Source: JBAXXL01 sp038206725 (lineage in GTDB: Bacteria > Bacteroidota > Ignavibacteria > Kapaibacteriales > UBA2268). From it: a stretch of DNA of 64,000 nucleotides. The notes under the pieces were generated by a model. It was not told where the DNA came from. It saw nothing but the letters and a program-made list of their open reading frames with translations, and ran no database searches. The position numbers and the translations under genes are program-made. This document shows positions 33,112 to 41,210 of the stretch, piece after piece. The stretch is taken from the NCBI GenBank assembly GCA_038206725.1, contig JBBRAO010000002.1, forward strand, positions 1 to 64,000, read 5' to 3'. Every line of letters starts with the position of its first letter. Position 1 is the first letter of the stretch.

Positions 33112-33366
33112 TTGAATTTCATTTTTTATTTATTTTAAAGAAGAAAAGACGGTGGAGGTGGGTAAATATTTAGGGGCACCATTCCTCCGAAAGCGGAAGA
33201 TTTAGACGTCATTACCGCAGAAGCGTTAATCTCCCTGATTTATATATCGTTCGTCACTCTGAACGAAGTGAAGAGTCCAGAAAACGATTTTGAATGTGAA
33301 GAAATCTGCTATCTACTAATGCTCTAATGATAGCGGGTACAGTCTTTTTTGATAATTTGTGTTACC
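33112..33366. other. intergenic, no gene seen
   Basis: Contains a dispersed-repeat-like CTCTGAACGAAGTGAAGAGTC palindrome core near 33256-33277, and an imperfect GCTATC/GATAGC inverted pair near 33306-33333. No reading frame of interest. Confidence 0.5.
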
Positions 33367-33579
33367 TTAAGCAAAAGCAACTTGTTGGTATGATAATTCA
33401 TTTACATTCATATTGCTTTTGGCGAGTTCATAAGTCATACTAACGACGTTACCGTTTTCGTCAAGCTCAACTAAAAGATTTTTATTTATATCTTTAGTTT
33501 CCGCAATAGCATTATTATTGAAATTTATTAGTGCTTTAGTGGCGCGTATCCCAGCCCAAAATAAATAATTGATGCACAA
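33367..33579 (-). pseudogene. DUF2283-like remnant without a start codon
   Basis: An open stretch whose second half resembles small DUF2283 proteins: ALINFNNNAIAETKDINKNL then VELDENGNVVSMTYELAKSN. In that family the sequence starts with M and a YDxEADxLYI strand; here this part is replaced by an unrelated WAGIRATKA, the only possible start is a TTG with no ribosome site, and a palindromic repeat half (CTGGCAGTCATCCGATGAG, about 33584-33602) abuts the break. I read it as a decayed or truncated gene. The family match is by eye. Confidence 0.5.
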
Positions 33580-33606
33580 CCTCTGGCAGTCATCCGATGA
33601 GTTGCA

Positions 33607-34689
33607 CTATAAATATTTTCCGTCGCAATACATATTTTTCATTTCGGAAACCGTTAAGCAGGCGTGGGCGGGAATAACCCCTACCACATCGCCGGGTTTG
33701 ATAGTGCTGATAAATTCTTTATTTGCAGTGATTATGCCGTGCTCTTGAGAAATGGATGTTAGATAGCCCTGTGTTTCGGCTGTAATGTCGAACCAAGAGC
33801 CGTCGGGCAGTAATTTTACCAATTCGCCATAAACCTGTTTACCATCAATTTTGACGCTGTCTTTTGAAAAATGAACCGCACCGCCATAAACTAAGATTTC
33901 ATTTCTATCAGGATAAACAGAAACGGCCGGTACAGTCATAATCAGTCCAATCCGTGAATTTTCCAAACCGAGCAATCGCTTTTGCATCAAATCGTTAAAT
34001 ACAAAAACACCCGGGCGCAATTCGTCCAAACCGGAGAAATCTTGAGCTAAATAAGCCGAAGGAGTGTCGCCCGTTGAAAGTATTATCTCTTCGTTCGCCG
34101 ATGAAAAAGTCTTCTTCAGATTTATCAGTTTAGTTTTATTATCATCGTGTATGCTTAGAATTTCTTCTTTACTTTCCGCGTGGTAAGTGTTACCGGCGTG
34201 CGAAAGAAATCCCTTGAATATTAGATTGTCGGACTTTCTAACAGTGGCGATTAATTTTTCAATCTCGGCTATATTTTCCGCCGAGACGCCTGCGCGATGA
34301 TTACCGGTGTCAATTTTTATGAAGCAGTTGATTTTGTTGGTGATTGATTTGTCGAGAGTTTCCAAGACATAGACATTATCCAAAATAATACTGAGGTTTA
34401 TCCATCCCGCTAAAGAATTGATTTCCTCAGCTTGTAGTAAATTCACTGGGAAAGCGATTGTGATATCGTGCCAACCGTCCGCGGCGAAGTAATATGCCAT
34501 ATCCACTGACGATACTGTAATGCTATCGATGCAATAATCGCGATAGATGCGCCCGATTCCCAGCGATTGGTGAGTTTTAAAATGAGGGCGAAACTTAAGT
34601 CCATTTGACCTAAGTTTCGCAGACATCATTTCGATATTTTCGCGAATAACCTGTTCGTTAACCAATAATGTTGGTCGGTTATAAACCAT
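33607..34689 (-). CDS. alanine racemase N-terminal/D-threonine aldolase-like PLP enzyme
   Basis: 360 residues, fold-type III PLP enzyme of the DSD1/D-threonine aldolase group. The PLP lysine is K38 in RPHFKTHQS. The barrel carries IKIDTGNHRAGV and LSHAGNTYH, with ILSTGDTPSA, and the C-terminal metal-site region includes VVGVIPAHACLTVSEM. It probably acts on a D-amino acid or D-3-hydroxyamino acid. The ATG overlaps the end of the preceding lipoprotein gene by 11 bases, so it belongs to the ymdB-sdhA-lipoprotein operon. Confidence 0.88.
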   Translation of the reverse strand: MVYNRPTLLVNEQVIRENIEMMSAKLRSNGLKFRPHFKTHQSLGIGRIYRDYCIDSITVSSVDMAYYFAADGWHDITIAFPVNLLQAEEINSLAGWINLSIILDNVYVLETLDKSITNKINCFIKIDTGNHRAGVSAENIAEIEKLIATVRKSDNLIFKGFLSHAGNTYHAESKEEILSIHDDNKTKLINLKKTFSSANEEIILSTGDTPSAYLAQDFSGLDELRPGVFVFNDLMQKRLLGLENSRIGLIMTVPAVSVYPDRNEILVYGGAVHFSKDSVKIDGKQVYGELVKLLPDGSWFDITAETQGYLTSISQEHGIITANKEFISTIKPGDVVGVIPAHACLTVSEMKNMYCDGKYL

Positions 34690-35359
34690 CTTTCTTTTTT
34701 GGTGTAGCTATTTTAAATTCAACATTTTTAGGGATCTCAAACACGCTATCCGGTATAGCTGTATTCAGATTGATTTTAGTAGCTTCGAATATCAGTTCGC
34801 CAAAGGGAGTTGACATAACGGATTTCAGAATAAGTCCTTTCCAAAGCCAGTTTTTGGAATTTTGTTGAGTCATATCCCAAATATCGCATTCTTTTTCCAT
34901 AAACTTTTCTTTACCGATTAATTTACCGCCTGCCTCTTTGAGAAGCGCGGCTGTAGCATCATCGTTATTCTTATATTTTTCGTATAATTTCCGGTATTTT
35001 TCTGAATCATCGTTTTTAACTTTGATATAACGGTTTTCGGTTTTATTGATTTGGTAAGTCCAACCTTCGGTAATTATGATATGAGTTTGTACTTTTGTTT
35101 TACCAACTTCCATAGTTTGAATAACCGCGTTTTTAAAACCCCACTCATCGAAATACAAAGTTTGAGTTCCGTTTGTAAAACCCTTTGTGATATATTCTAC
35201 AAAACCGGAGCGATACTCGGCTCTTTTTGCGATTTTTTGTGTGTCTTCTTTTGGTTCGGTTTTGGATTGTTCGCTTGTCGGTTTCTTTTTATCATCGGCA
35301 CTACAGCTAACTACAATCAGACTAATTAATAATAATAATAATAATAATATTTTTTTCAT
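34679..35359 (-). CDS. lipoprotein of unknown function
   Basis: 226 residues. A leucine-rich lipoprotein signal ends LIVVSC (Cys19), followed by a charged linker rich in lysine and glutamate. The mature part is beta-rich (GTQTLYFDEWGFKNAVIQTM, WTYQINKTENRYIKV), then an acidic/lysine stretch and a final region LIFEATKINLNTAIPDSVFEIP. The pattern resembles DUF4412-like or LolA-like lipid-binding folds, but I cannot assign a family. AGGAG lies seven bases before the ATG. It sits nine bases after sdhA and overlaps the next gene. Confidence 0.75.
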   Translation of the reverse strand: MKKILLLLLLLISLIVVSCSADDKKKPTSEQSKTEPKEDTQKIAKRAEYRSGFVEYITKGFTNGTQTLYFDEWGFKNAVIQTMEVGKTKVQTHIIITEGWTYQINKTENRYIKVKNDDSEKYRKLYEKYKNNDDATAALLKEAGGKLIGKEKFMEKECDIWDMTQQNSKNWLWKGLILKSVMSTPFGELIFEATKINLNTAIPDSVFEIPKNVEFKIATPKKKDGL

Positions 35360-35368
35360 CGAGGACTC

Positions 35369-37282
35369 CTATTTATAATTTCTTTGTTTTAATTGGACAT
35401 ATTCAAATTTTAACTTTTCTTTGTGTAAAATCGGCGCATTTTTTTCGCCTTTGTATTCCCAAACAGCGCAATGAAGGAATTCTTCATCATTCCGTTGGGT
35501 TTCACCGTCCGATGTTTGGTATTCAGTACGGAAATGTGAGCCACAGCTTTCGCGACGCTCTAAAGCATCGGAAACCATAAGCTTCGCGATTTCGAAGAAG
35601 TCAGCGACTCGAAGTGCTGATTCTAACGACGCGTTAATAGCAGTTTCCTTTGAAATCAGTAAATCAGTTTCAAATTCTTTTTGTAAATCAACGATTTGCT
35701 TTTTCGCTATTTTCAGACCTGCTTCGTTTCGATTCATACCGCAATTATCCCAAACGATTTTTCCCAAAGCGCGATGAAAATATAGCGGTGTTTTAGTGCC
35801 GCTCGATTTCAAAAGATTGTCTATGCGCAGTTGAGTTGATTTCAAGGCTTCGTGGAATGATTCGTCACCAATCGGTACTTTGGCAATTCCATTGTCCGCT
35901 AAATAATTGGCTATTGTAGCAGGTAGTACAAAATAACCATCCGCTAATCCCTGCATTAAAGCGCTTGCACCTAAGCGGTTCGCTCCGTGGTCCGAAAAAT
36001 TCGCTTCGCCTATTGCGAACAATCCGTTGATGGTGGTCATCAAATTGTAGTCAACCCAGAGTCCGCCCATAGTATAATGAGAAGCAGGATATATCATCAT
36101 CGGAGTATCGTAAGGGTTAGCACCTGTTATGGTTTCGTACATTTCAAAAAGATTGCCGTAGCGTTCGCCGATTGTTTTCTTTCCTAACCTACCAATGGCT
36201 TCAGAAAAATCTAAATATACGCCCAAACCTGCGTTCGCTACACCGAAACCTTTGTCGCAAACTTCCTTTATCGCGCGTGAAGCAATATCACGAGGAACAA
36301 GATTGCCATAGCTCGGATACTTCCTTTCCAAAAAATAATCTCTTTCATTTTCGGGGATTTCAGAAGGTGTACGTTTATCATTTTGTTTCTTGGGTACCCA
36401 AATTCTTCCGTCATTTCTCAGCGATTCGCTCATCAATGTTAATTTTGATTGATAATCGCCCGATGGAGGAATGCAGGTAGGATGAATTTGTGTAAAGCAA
36501 GGGTTTGCAAATCCGGCACCGCGTCTATAAGCACGAATTGTCGCGGTAGTATTGCAGGCTTTTGCATTTGTGGATAGGTAAAACACGTTACCGTAACCAC
36601 CGGTAGCCAAAACCACTGCATCGGCGGAAAATCTTTTTAATTCACCGGTCAAATTATCGCGAGTAATAATACCAACAGCTCTGCCCGCGGGAGTTACAAC
36701 TATATCCAAAATTTCAGCGCGGGTATGCAATTTCACTGTTCCGGCTTTGATTTGTCGGCTTAATGCGGAATAGGCTCCCAAAAGCAATTGCTGACCTGTT
36801 TGCCCTTTGGCAAAGAAGGTCCTGCTGAGTTGTGCACCGCCGAAAGAACGATTATCGAGCAAACCACTATAATCGCGCGCAAAAGGAACGCCTTGAGCTG
36901 TACAGTGGTCAATAATGTTATTGCTGAGCTCGGCGAGACGGTAAACATTTGCTTCGCGGGAACGGTAATCGCCACCTTTAATAGTATCCAAAAAAAGACG
37001 CTCTACGCTATCGCCGTCGTTTTTGTAATTCTTCGCGGCATTAATTCCACCTTGAGCGGCTATGCTATGCGCTCTGCGAGGTGAGTCGTTGTAAGTAAAA
37101 ACTTCGACATTATAGCCAAGTTCACCCAATGACGCCGCCGCTGAAGCACCCGCTAACCCGGAACCAACTATGATAATATTAAATCGGCGCCTATTCGATG
37201 GACTTACCAAGCCCATTTCTAATTTTCGGTTAGCCCATTTTTTTTTAAGTTCGCCGGCAGGAATATTTGCGTTGAGTTCCAT
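35369..37282 (-). CDS. sdhA: succinate dehydrogenase/fumarate reductase flavoprotein subunit
   Basis: 637 residues, the FAD-binding catalytic subunit that interconverts succinate and fumarate. The Rossmann motif is GSGLAGASAAASLGELG (40-56). The covalent FAD site is H72 in AHSIAAQGGINAA. The substrate and active-site segments include RSFGGAQLSRTFFAKGQTGQ, HYTMGGL and the arginine-rich RRESCGSHFR. Length and sequence fit the type B enzymes of Bacteroidota, not L-aspartate oxidase (NadB). Usually sdhC and sdhB flank it; here the neighbours are ymdB (2 bases upstream) and a lipoprotein, so the partner subunits must be elsewhere. Confidence 0.93.
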   Translation of the reverse strand: MELNANIPAGELKKKWANRKLEMGLVSPSNRRRFNIIIVGSGLAGASAAASLGELGYNVEVFTYNDSPRRAHSIAAQGGINAAKNYKNDGDSVERLFLDTIKGGDYRSREANVYRLAELSNNIIDHCTAQGVPFARDYSGLLDNRSFGGAQLSRTFFAKGQTGQQLLLGAYSALSRQIKAGTVKLHTRAEILDIVVTPAGRAVGIITRDNLTGELKRFSADAVVLATGGYGNVFYLSTNAKACNTTATIRAYRRGAGFANPCFTQIHPTCIPPSGDYQSKLTLMSESLRNDGRIWVPKKQNDKRTPSEIPENERDYFLERKYPSYGNLVPRDIASRAIKEVCDKGFGVANAGLGVYLDFSEAIGRLGKKTIGERYGNLFEMYETITGANPYDTPMMIYPASHYTMGGLWVDYNLMTTINGLFAIGEANFSDHGANRLGASALMQGLADGYFVLPATIANYLADNGIAKVPIGDESFHEALKSTQLRIDNLLKSSGTKTPLYFHRALGKIVWDNCGMNRNEAGLKIAKKQIVDLQKEFETDLLISKETAINASLESALRVADFFEIAKLMVSDALERRESCGSHFRTEYQTSDGETQRNDEEFLHCAVWEYKGEKNAPILHKEKLKFEYVQLKQRNYK

Positions 37283-37284
37283 TT

Positions 37285-38106
37285 TTAAACCAATTCGTCC
37301 GTAATATCAGATATAAATTTAGGTTCACAGAAAGCAGTAATTTTTAAAGCTTGACCTGTTACAGAATCAATTTCAACATTAACTCCTGATATTTTCGAAT
37401 CTTCTTCGGCTTGTTCATATTTTTGCGCGGTTCCCAAGAGCATCCTTTTATAAGCTACGTCTTTGCTCATACCTAGAACAGAATCAAACGAGCCTGTCAT
37501 ACCGGCATCGGTTATATAAGCCGTACCTTTAGGCAAAATATTAGCGTCACTTGTTTGAACGTGAGTGTGAGTACCTATTACAGCGCTGACTTTACCATCC
37601 AAATACCACCCCATAGCTTGTTTTTCAGCAGTGGCTTCAGCGTGGACATCTACGATAATTACATCGGTGCGCTTTTGCAGTTTTGGTAATATTTTTTCAG
37701 CTGCTTTAAACGGGCAATCTATTATCGGCATAAAAATGCGTCCCTGAAGTTGCATAACAGCAACAGTAACACCATCCTTAGTTTCAAATATTCTGTAACT
37801 CATTCCCGGATTTCCCTGAGGATAATTTGCCGGACGGATTAAGCGCTCTTCATTATAAAGCAGAGGTTTCGAACCCCAATTATCCCAAATATGATTTCCC
37901 GAGGTTATTACATCGGCGCCTAATTTGAAAAGCATTTCGGCTTGGTCGGCAACTATGCCCTTACCGCCGTCCGCATTTTCTCCGTTTACAATAACGACAT
38001 CCGCCGAAAAACGTTTGATTAATTCGGGTAGTCGCTCTTCAGTAATTTTTAGTCCGGCGTTGCCGACTATATCACCGATAAAAAGTATTGATAATGTATT
38101 TGTCAA
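37285..38106 (-). CDS. ymdB: YmdB-family metallophosphoesterase, TTG start
   Basis: 273 residues of the TIGR00282/YmdB family, calcineurin-like phosphoesterases reported to act on 2',3'-cyclic nucleotides. Metal-site motifs: FIGDIVGNAG (9-18), NGENADGGKG, SGNHIWDN, VDVHAEATAEK and GTHTHVQTSD. The only start compatible with the family's N terminus is TTG at 38106; no in-frame ATG exists upstream, and the Shine-Dalgarno is poor. It is the first gene of the operon with sdhA, the lipoprotein and the PLP enzyme. Confidence 0.9.
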   Translation of the reverse strand: MTNTLSILFIGDIVGNAGLKITEERLPELIKRFSADVVIVNGENADGGKGIVADQAEMLFKLGADVITSGNHIWDNWGSKPLLYNEERLIRPANYPQGNPGMSYRIFETKDGVTVAVMQLQGRIFMPIIDCPFKAAEKILPKLQKRTDVIIVDVHAEATAEKQAMGWYLDGKVSAVIGTHTHVQTSDANILPKGTAYITDAGMTGSFDSVLGMSKDVAYKRMLLGTAQKYEQAEEDSKISGVNVEIDSVTGQALKITAFCEPKFISDITDELV

Positions 38107-38208
38107 TTTCGTTTTTATTAATATTATAGAAAGTTTAAAATTAACAAAAAATATCGGAATATCAATATTTTGAGTACTCTATTTTAAAAATAATAAATTA
38201 GACATAAA

Positions 38209-38242
38209 AAAAAAGCCGACTTTAAATAAAGCGGCTTTTTTA
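38209..38242 (-). terminator. terminator of rplS
   Basis: AAAAAGCCG/CGGCTTTTT stem with a T run on the minus strand, about 25 bases past the rplS stop codon. Confidence 0.8.
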
Positions 38243-38263
38243 AAACTTTCGAGAATTGAGTTT

Positions 38264-38644
38264 TTATCTGATTTTTGCGCGGATTTTCTTTTCAGTCATT
38301 CCACGAAGATAAAACAATTTAGCTCTACGTACATTACCTTTACGGATAATAGTAATGCTTTGAAGCATAGGTGAATATACAGGGAAAACTCTTTCCACAC
38401 CTACGCCGTTAGAAATTTTTCTAACTGTAAATGTTTTATTGATGCTTCCGCCGTGAATGGCAATTACAATACCTTTGTAATTTTGAATTCTCTCTTTTTC
38501 GCCTTCGACTACGCGCACACCAACGTTAACTGTATCGCCGGCTCTAAATTCAGGAACTTCTACGAAGCTCTCACCGTCTTTTTGTTTACGTGATTCTGTT
38601 GCACGCTCAACTACCATCGTATTTACTATATCAATTGCATTCAT
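38264..38644 (-). CDS. rplS: 50S ribosomal protein L19
   Basis: 126 residues, a typical L19: FRAGDTVNVGVRVVEGEKER, IQNYKGIVIAIHGG, FTVRKISNGVGVERVFPVYS and the basic end RAKLFYLRGMTEKKIRAKI. It lies at the subunit interface of the large ribosomal subunit. It is unusual only in that trmD and rpsP, frequent partners, are not adjacent here; the gene has its own terminator. Confidence 0.97.
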   Translation of the reverse strand: MNAIDIVNTMVVERATESRKQKDGESFVEVPEFRAGDTVNVGVRVVEGEKERIQNYKGIVIAIHGGSINKTFTVRKISNGVGVERVFPVYSPMLQSITIIRKGNVRRAKLFYLRGMTEKKIRAKIR

Positions 38645-38742
38645 TTTTTCTTACCTAGTCAATATTTGAACTTCAAAATTACGACGATTATTTTAATTAT
38701 GCAAATAAAATTGTAAAATCATTATAAAAAAAGTAATATAAT

Positions 38743-39210
38743 TTAAAAAGTTCCCACGCTGTTGTATATTGGAACATCATTTAATTGAGTAAAATCACCG
38801 GCTATGTAGTCCGGTTTTAGTATCAAGTGTTCTATTCCATTAGAGATGACTATAAGTGCAACCTTTAGTTCCATATTATAGACATCCCCTTGGAAAATTG
38901 TTTTAGTTTTGATCGGAATTTCGGGTGCTTTGAATTCCATTAATATTTCGGGGCTCATATTTTTCCCAAAAAACACGGCGTCACATCGGCGAGCTACATT
39001 TCCTACCCTAATATTGTGTTCTAACTTGATTCTTGATTTCGGATATTTCCTATCATCTATCAAATATCTGATAAAATTTTGTCGGACCCATTCCTCGGGT
39101 GTCAGGACAATATATTTATTTCTAATTATATCATAAATAGCAGGCTTACCCTCTGTTTTGAATTGAAAAACGTATTCAGGTAGATTCAATTTATGTAGTT
39201 TTAAAAGCAT
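38743..39210 (-). CDS. stand-alone restriction-type N-terminal domain protein (HSDR_N_2-like)
   Basis: 155 residues matching the N-terminal nuclease domain of type I restriction R subunits. It has a PD-(D/E)xK arrangement: RRCDAVFF (about 91-98), then ILMEFKAPEIPI with the ExK at about 112-114. The family also shows EEWVRQNFIRYLI near residues 39-51. No helicase part, modification or specificity gene is nearby. Short single-domain members are common in Bacteroidota and are probably housekeeping or repair proteins rather than restriction enzymes; the role is unproven. Confidence 0.82.
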   Translation of the reverse strand: MLLKLHKLNLPEYVFQFKTEGKPAIYDIIRNKYIVLTPEEWVRQNFIRYLIDDRKYPKSRIKLEHNIRVGNVARRCDAVFFGKNMSPEILMEFKAPEIPIKTKTIFQGDVYNMELKVALIVISNGIEHLILKPDYIAGDFTQLNDVPIYNSVGTF

Positions 39211-39246
39211 TTATTTTCCAAAGAATGCAAAAGAAATTGATTAATG

Positions 39247-39278
39247 TTTTTATAATTGTGTTCAATTTATTATTTTTG
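39247..39278 (+). promoter_or_regulatory. candidate promoter of binding-protein gene
   Basis: TTTT (39247-39250), 20 bases, then TATTTTTG (39271-39278), a perfect -7 box with one mismatch in the -33 box. It predicts a start near 39285, 37 bases before the ATG at 39322. Confidence 0.45.
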
Positions 39279-39321
39279 AATTGCACAGTTACAAAATTCA
39301 AAAATATAAAAGAGTTAGTAT

Positions 39322-40575
39322 ATGAAAAAATCTTTGTTGCCATTATTGTTATTATCGTTCTTTCTTTTTTCTTGCGGTGAAGAAACCTGCCCTCCCTTGA
39401 AGACGGATAATGAAAAAGCGGTCGTTAAAATTGCTGTTATAGTATCGGAAACCGGTCCCGTATCGGAAATAGGCAAAACAACCCGTGCGGGTTTTGAATT
39501 AGCCATTGATGATATGAAAGCTCTGTATGCAGGCATTTCGCAAAAAGTTGACTTTGTTTACGAAATCGTTGACGATAAGACCGATGTATCGAACATACTG
39601 TCTATTGTAAAACAACTGCACGAAGAAAAAGGCTACAACGTGATTTTCGGTATCAATCCAAGTTCCGAGGTTAAAGCCATAAAGCAGTACGCCGACCAAG
39701 AAGATATATTAATTGTAAGCAATTCCAGTACATCAAGCGAATTATCTATAGCAAACGATAACATATATCGTTTTGTTCCTTCCGATAATTTAATGGCTAA
39801 AGCGGCTTCCAAATTAACTCAATATCAAGGAATGGACTGTGTAATTCCTGTTTCCAGGGATGATATAGCGAGTTTAGCATTATCAGCATCGATGGGTGAT
39901 TATCTCGGTACTCGCGGTATTCACCATCCTGCCTCTGTTGTTTATGATATGACTAAAGAAACAGCCGCTTCAGCAGCCGAAAAAATTAGAACTGCCATAG
40001 TGGAAGAACTAAAAACATACCAAAGCAATAAAATCGGCATATTTTTGGCGAGTTTCGAAGAATATATACAGCTTTTTGAAATATTCTCGCAGGAAGATTT
40101 GTTTAAAACAGTCAAATGGTATGGTGGGGACGGAACTTTTACGAGCTTGCTTTTCGCCAATCCCGTATCCTTGCAATTTGCAAAAGATGTAAACTTTTGC
40201 GTTGTAACTTTAGGAAACAATGTTTATAATGCAAATGAATATGATGCCCTATCAAAAAGAATTAAAACCAAAACGAATGGCTTCATTAATCCTTATGGGA
40301 TTACAGCTTACGATGGCGCTGTGTGTTTGATAAAAAGTATGGTTTCTACAGCTAAGAACCAAACAACAGCAAATATAAAAGCGGAACTAATAGCGCAAAG
40401 CGAAAAATATTATGGTATCTCGGGTTGGTGTAAATTAAATCAAGCCGGCGACAGAAGCGAAGGATTTTATGATTTCTATAAAATCAAAACCGACGGTGCA
40501 ACGCAATCTTGGTCAGTGTTTTATTCCTATGAATCGCAATACGATGTGCTTTTTGATACAGGTATGATAAAATAA
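39322..40575 (+). CDS. type 1 periplasmic binding lipoprotein (LivJ-like)
   Basis: 417 residues. A lipoprotein signal ends FFLFSC (Cys18). The body is a type 1 periplasmic binding fold of the branched-chain amino acid (Peripla_BP_6) group: VKIAVIVSETGPVSEIGKTT, FVYEIVDDKTD, NPSSEVKAIKQYADQEDILI and a C-terminal GITAYDGAVCLI. Ligand unknown. No ABC permease or ATPase is adjacent, so it may serve a transporter elsewhere or act as a sensor. It is a single gene followed by a strong terminator. Confidence 0.85.
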   Translation: MKKSLLPLLLLSFFLFSCGEETCPPLKTDNEKAVVKIAVIVSETGPVSEIGKTTRAGFELAIDDMKALYAGISQKVDFVYEIVDDKTDVSNILSIVKQLHEEKGYNVIFGINPSSEVKAIKQYADQEDILIVSNSSTSSELSIANDNIYRFVPSDNLMAKAASKLTQYQGMDCVIPVSRDDIASLALSASMGDYLGTRGIHHPASVVYDMTKETAASAAEKIRTAIVEELKTYQSNKIGIFLASFEEYIQLFEIFSQEDLFKTVKWYGGDGTFTSLLFANPVSLQFAKDVNFCVVTLGNNVYNANEYDALSKRIKTKTNGFINPYGITAYDGAVCLIKSMVSTAKNQTTANIKAELIAQSEKYYGISGWCKLNQAGDRSEGFYDFYKIKTDGATQSWSVFYSYESQYDVLFDTGMIK

Positions 40576-40626
40576 TACTTTTTGCGATAACGGGATTTGA
40601 AAACGCCCAATTTCAATAATAAACCT

Positions 40627-40680
40627 GGATGTTTGTTCCACAAAACGATGAATAAATCGCTGGAACAAACATCCTTTTTT
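40627..40680 (+). terminator. terminator after binding-protein gene
   Basis: GGATGTTTGTTCCA/TGGAACAAACATCC, a 14-bp perfect stem with a 20-base loop followed by six T. Confidence 0.85.
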
Positions 40681-40729
40681 AACATTTTATTCAATTTTTT
40701 ATTTCCTAATCATTTTATTTTTGTTATGG

Positions 40730-40828
40730 TGCTTAACATTTATTGAGTGTTCGTTGGCAAAAGGCGTTTACATTGTTAAAATAGTTACAGATAAAGAATC
40801 GTTTACAAAGAAAATTATTATTGAATAA
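40730..40828 (+). pseudogene. orphan T9SS sorting-domain tail (copy C)
   Basis: In one frame this reads ...SLAKGVYIVKIVTDKESFTK then KIIIE and a stop at 40826-40828. That is the last third of a type A T9SS C-terminal domain. No start codon or upstream gene in the frame. It ends seven bases before the 144-bp inverted-end element. Most likely the remains of a lost cargo gene. Confidence 0.7.
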
Positions 40829-40834
40829 TAAAAT

Positions 40835-40978
40835 CTTAGTTGCCACGGCTTTTAAGTCGTGGATAAAATGCTATTAGCGCTTTCGGCTTTAGCCCAATTC
40901 TTTGCATTAATATTTTGGCTAAAGCCCATTTTTTTTGAGGTGTTTACGACCCACGGCTTAAAAGCCGTGGCAACTTAA
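40835..40978. mobile_element. MITE-like element with long inverted ends (144 bp)
   Basis: Left end TTAGTTGCCACGGCTTTTAA, then GTCGTGG; right end the inverse with one or two mismatches over 27 bases (CCACGGCTTAAAAGCCGTGG, then CAACTTAA). A second inverted pair lies inside (GGCTTTAGCCC at about 40885 and GGCTAAAGCCC at about 40917). No coding capacity. Unrelated in sequence to the 131-bp element. Confidence 0.7.
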
Positions 40979-41057
40979 ACCTTCGCTTCGTTAACGATAG
41001 ACTTATCCTTTAATCCATTAAATTCTTTAAATCTTGGCTCAGAAGAAGGAAGCCGAT

Positions 41058-41125
41058 GAGTAGGCAGATGATAAAATTCGTTACCAAGCGGCAGTTTGGT
41101 AATGAGATGAAATCTCGGTTTCCTT
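41058..41125. repeat. decayed palindromic repeat composite
   Basis: GATGAGTAGGCAGATGAT followed by TTACCAAGCGGCAGTTTGGTAA (hairpin at about 41081-41103). These are degenerate versions of the two blocks found at 248-324 and 9124-9196. Confidence 0.5.
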
Positions 41126-41174
41126 GCCATAATCTTCTCAATCTTATTGCTCAATGCAATTTTTTTTTTATATT

Positions 41175-41182
41175 TACGTTTG
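41175..41182 (+). promoter_or_regulatory. candidate -7 element of PorW/SprE-like gene
   Basis: TACGTTTG fits TAnnTTTG, about 30 bases ahead of the ATG. The nearest TTG is 25 bases upstream, a little too far for the consensus spacing. Confidence 0.35.
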
Positions 41183-41210
41183 AAATTTTATTTACCGGTG
41201 AAATTAAAAA

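Noticed and set aside
38743..39210. Type I restriction system
   Set aside because: Only the N-terminal nuclease-like domain is present; there is no helicase, methylase or specificity gene around it.
39225..39380. 51-residue lipoprotein-like frame starting MQKKLINVFIIVF
   Set aside because: It overlaps the start of the binding-protein gene in another frame, and the likely promoter of that gene (39247-39278) lies inside it, so it would not be on that transcript.
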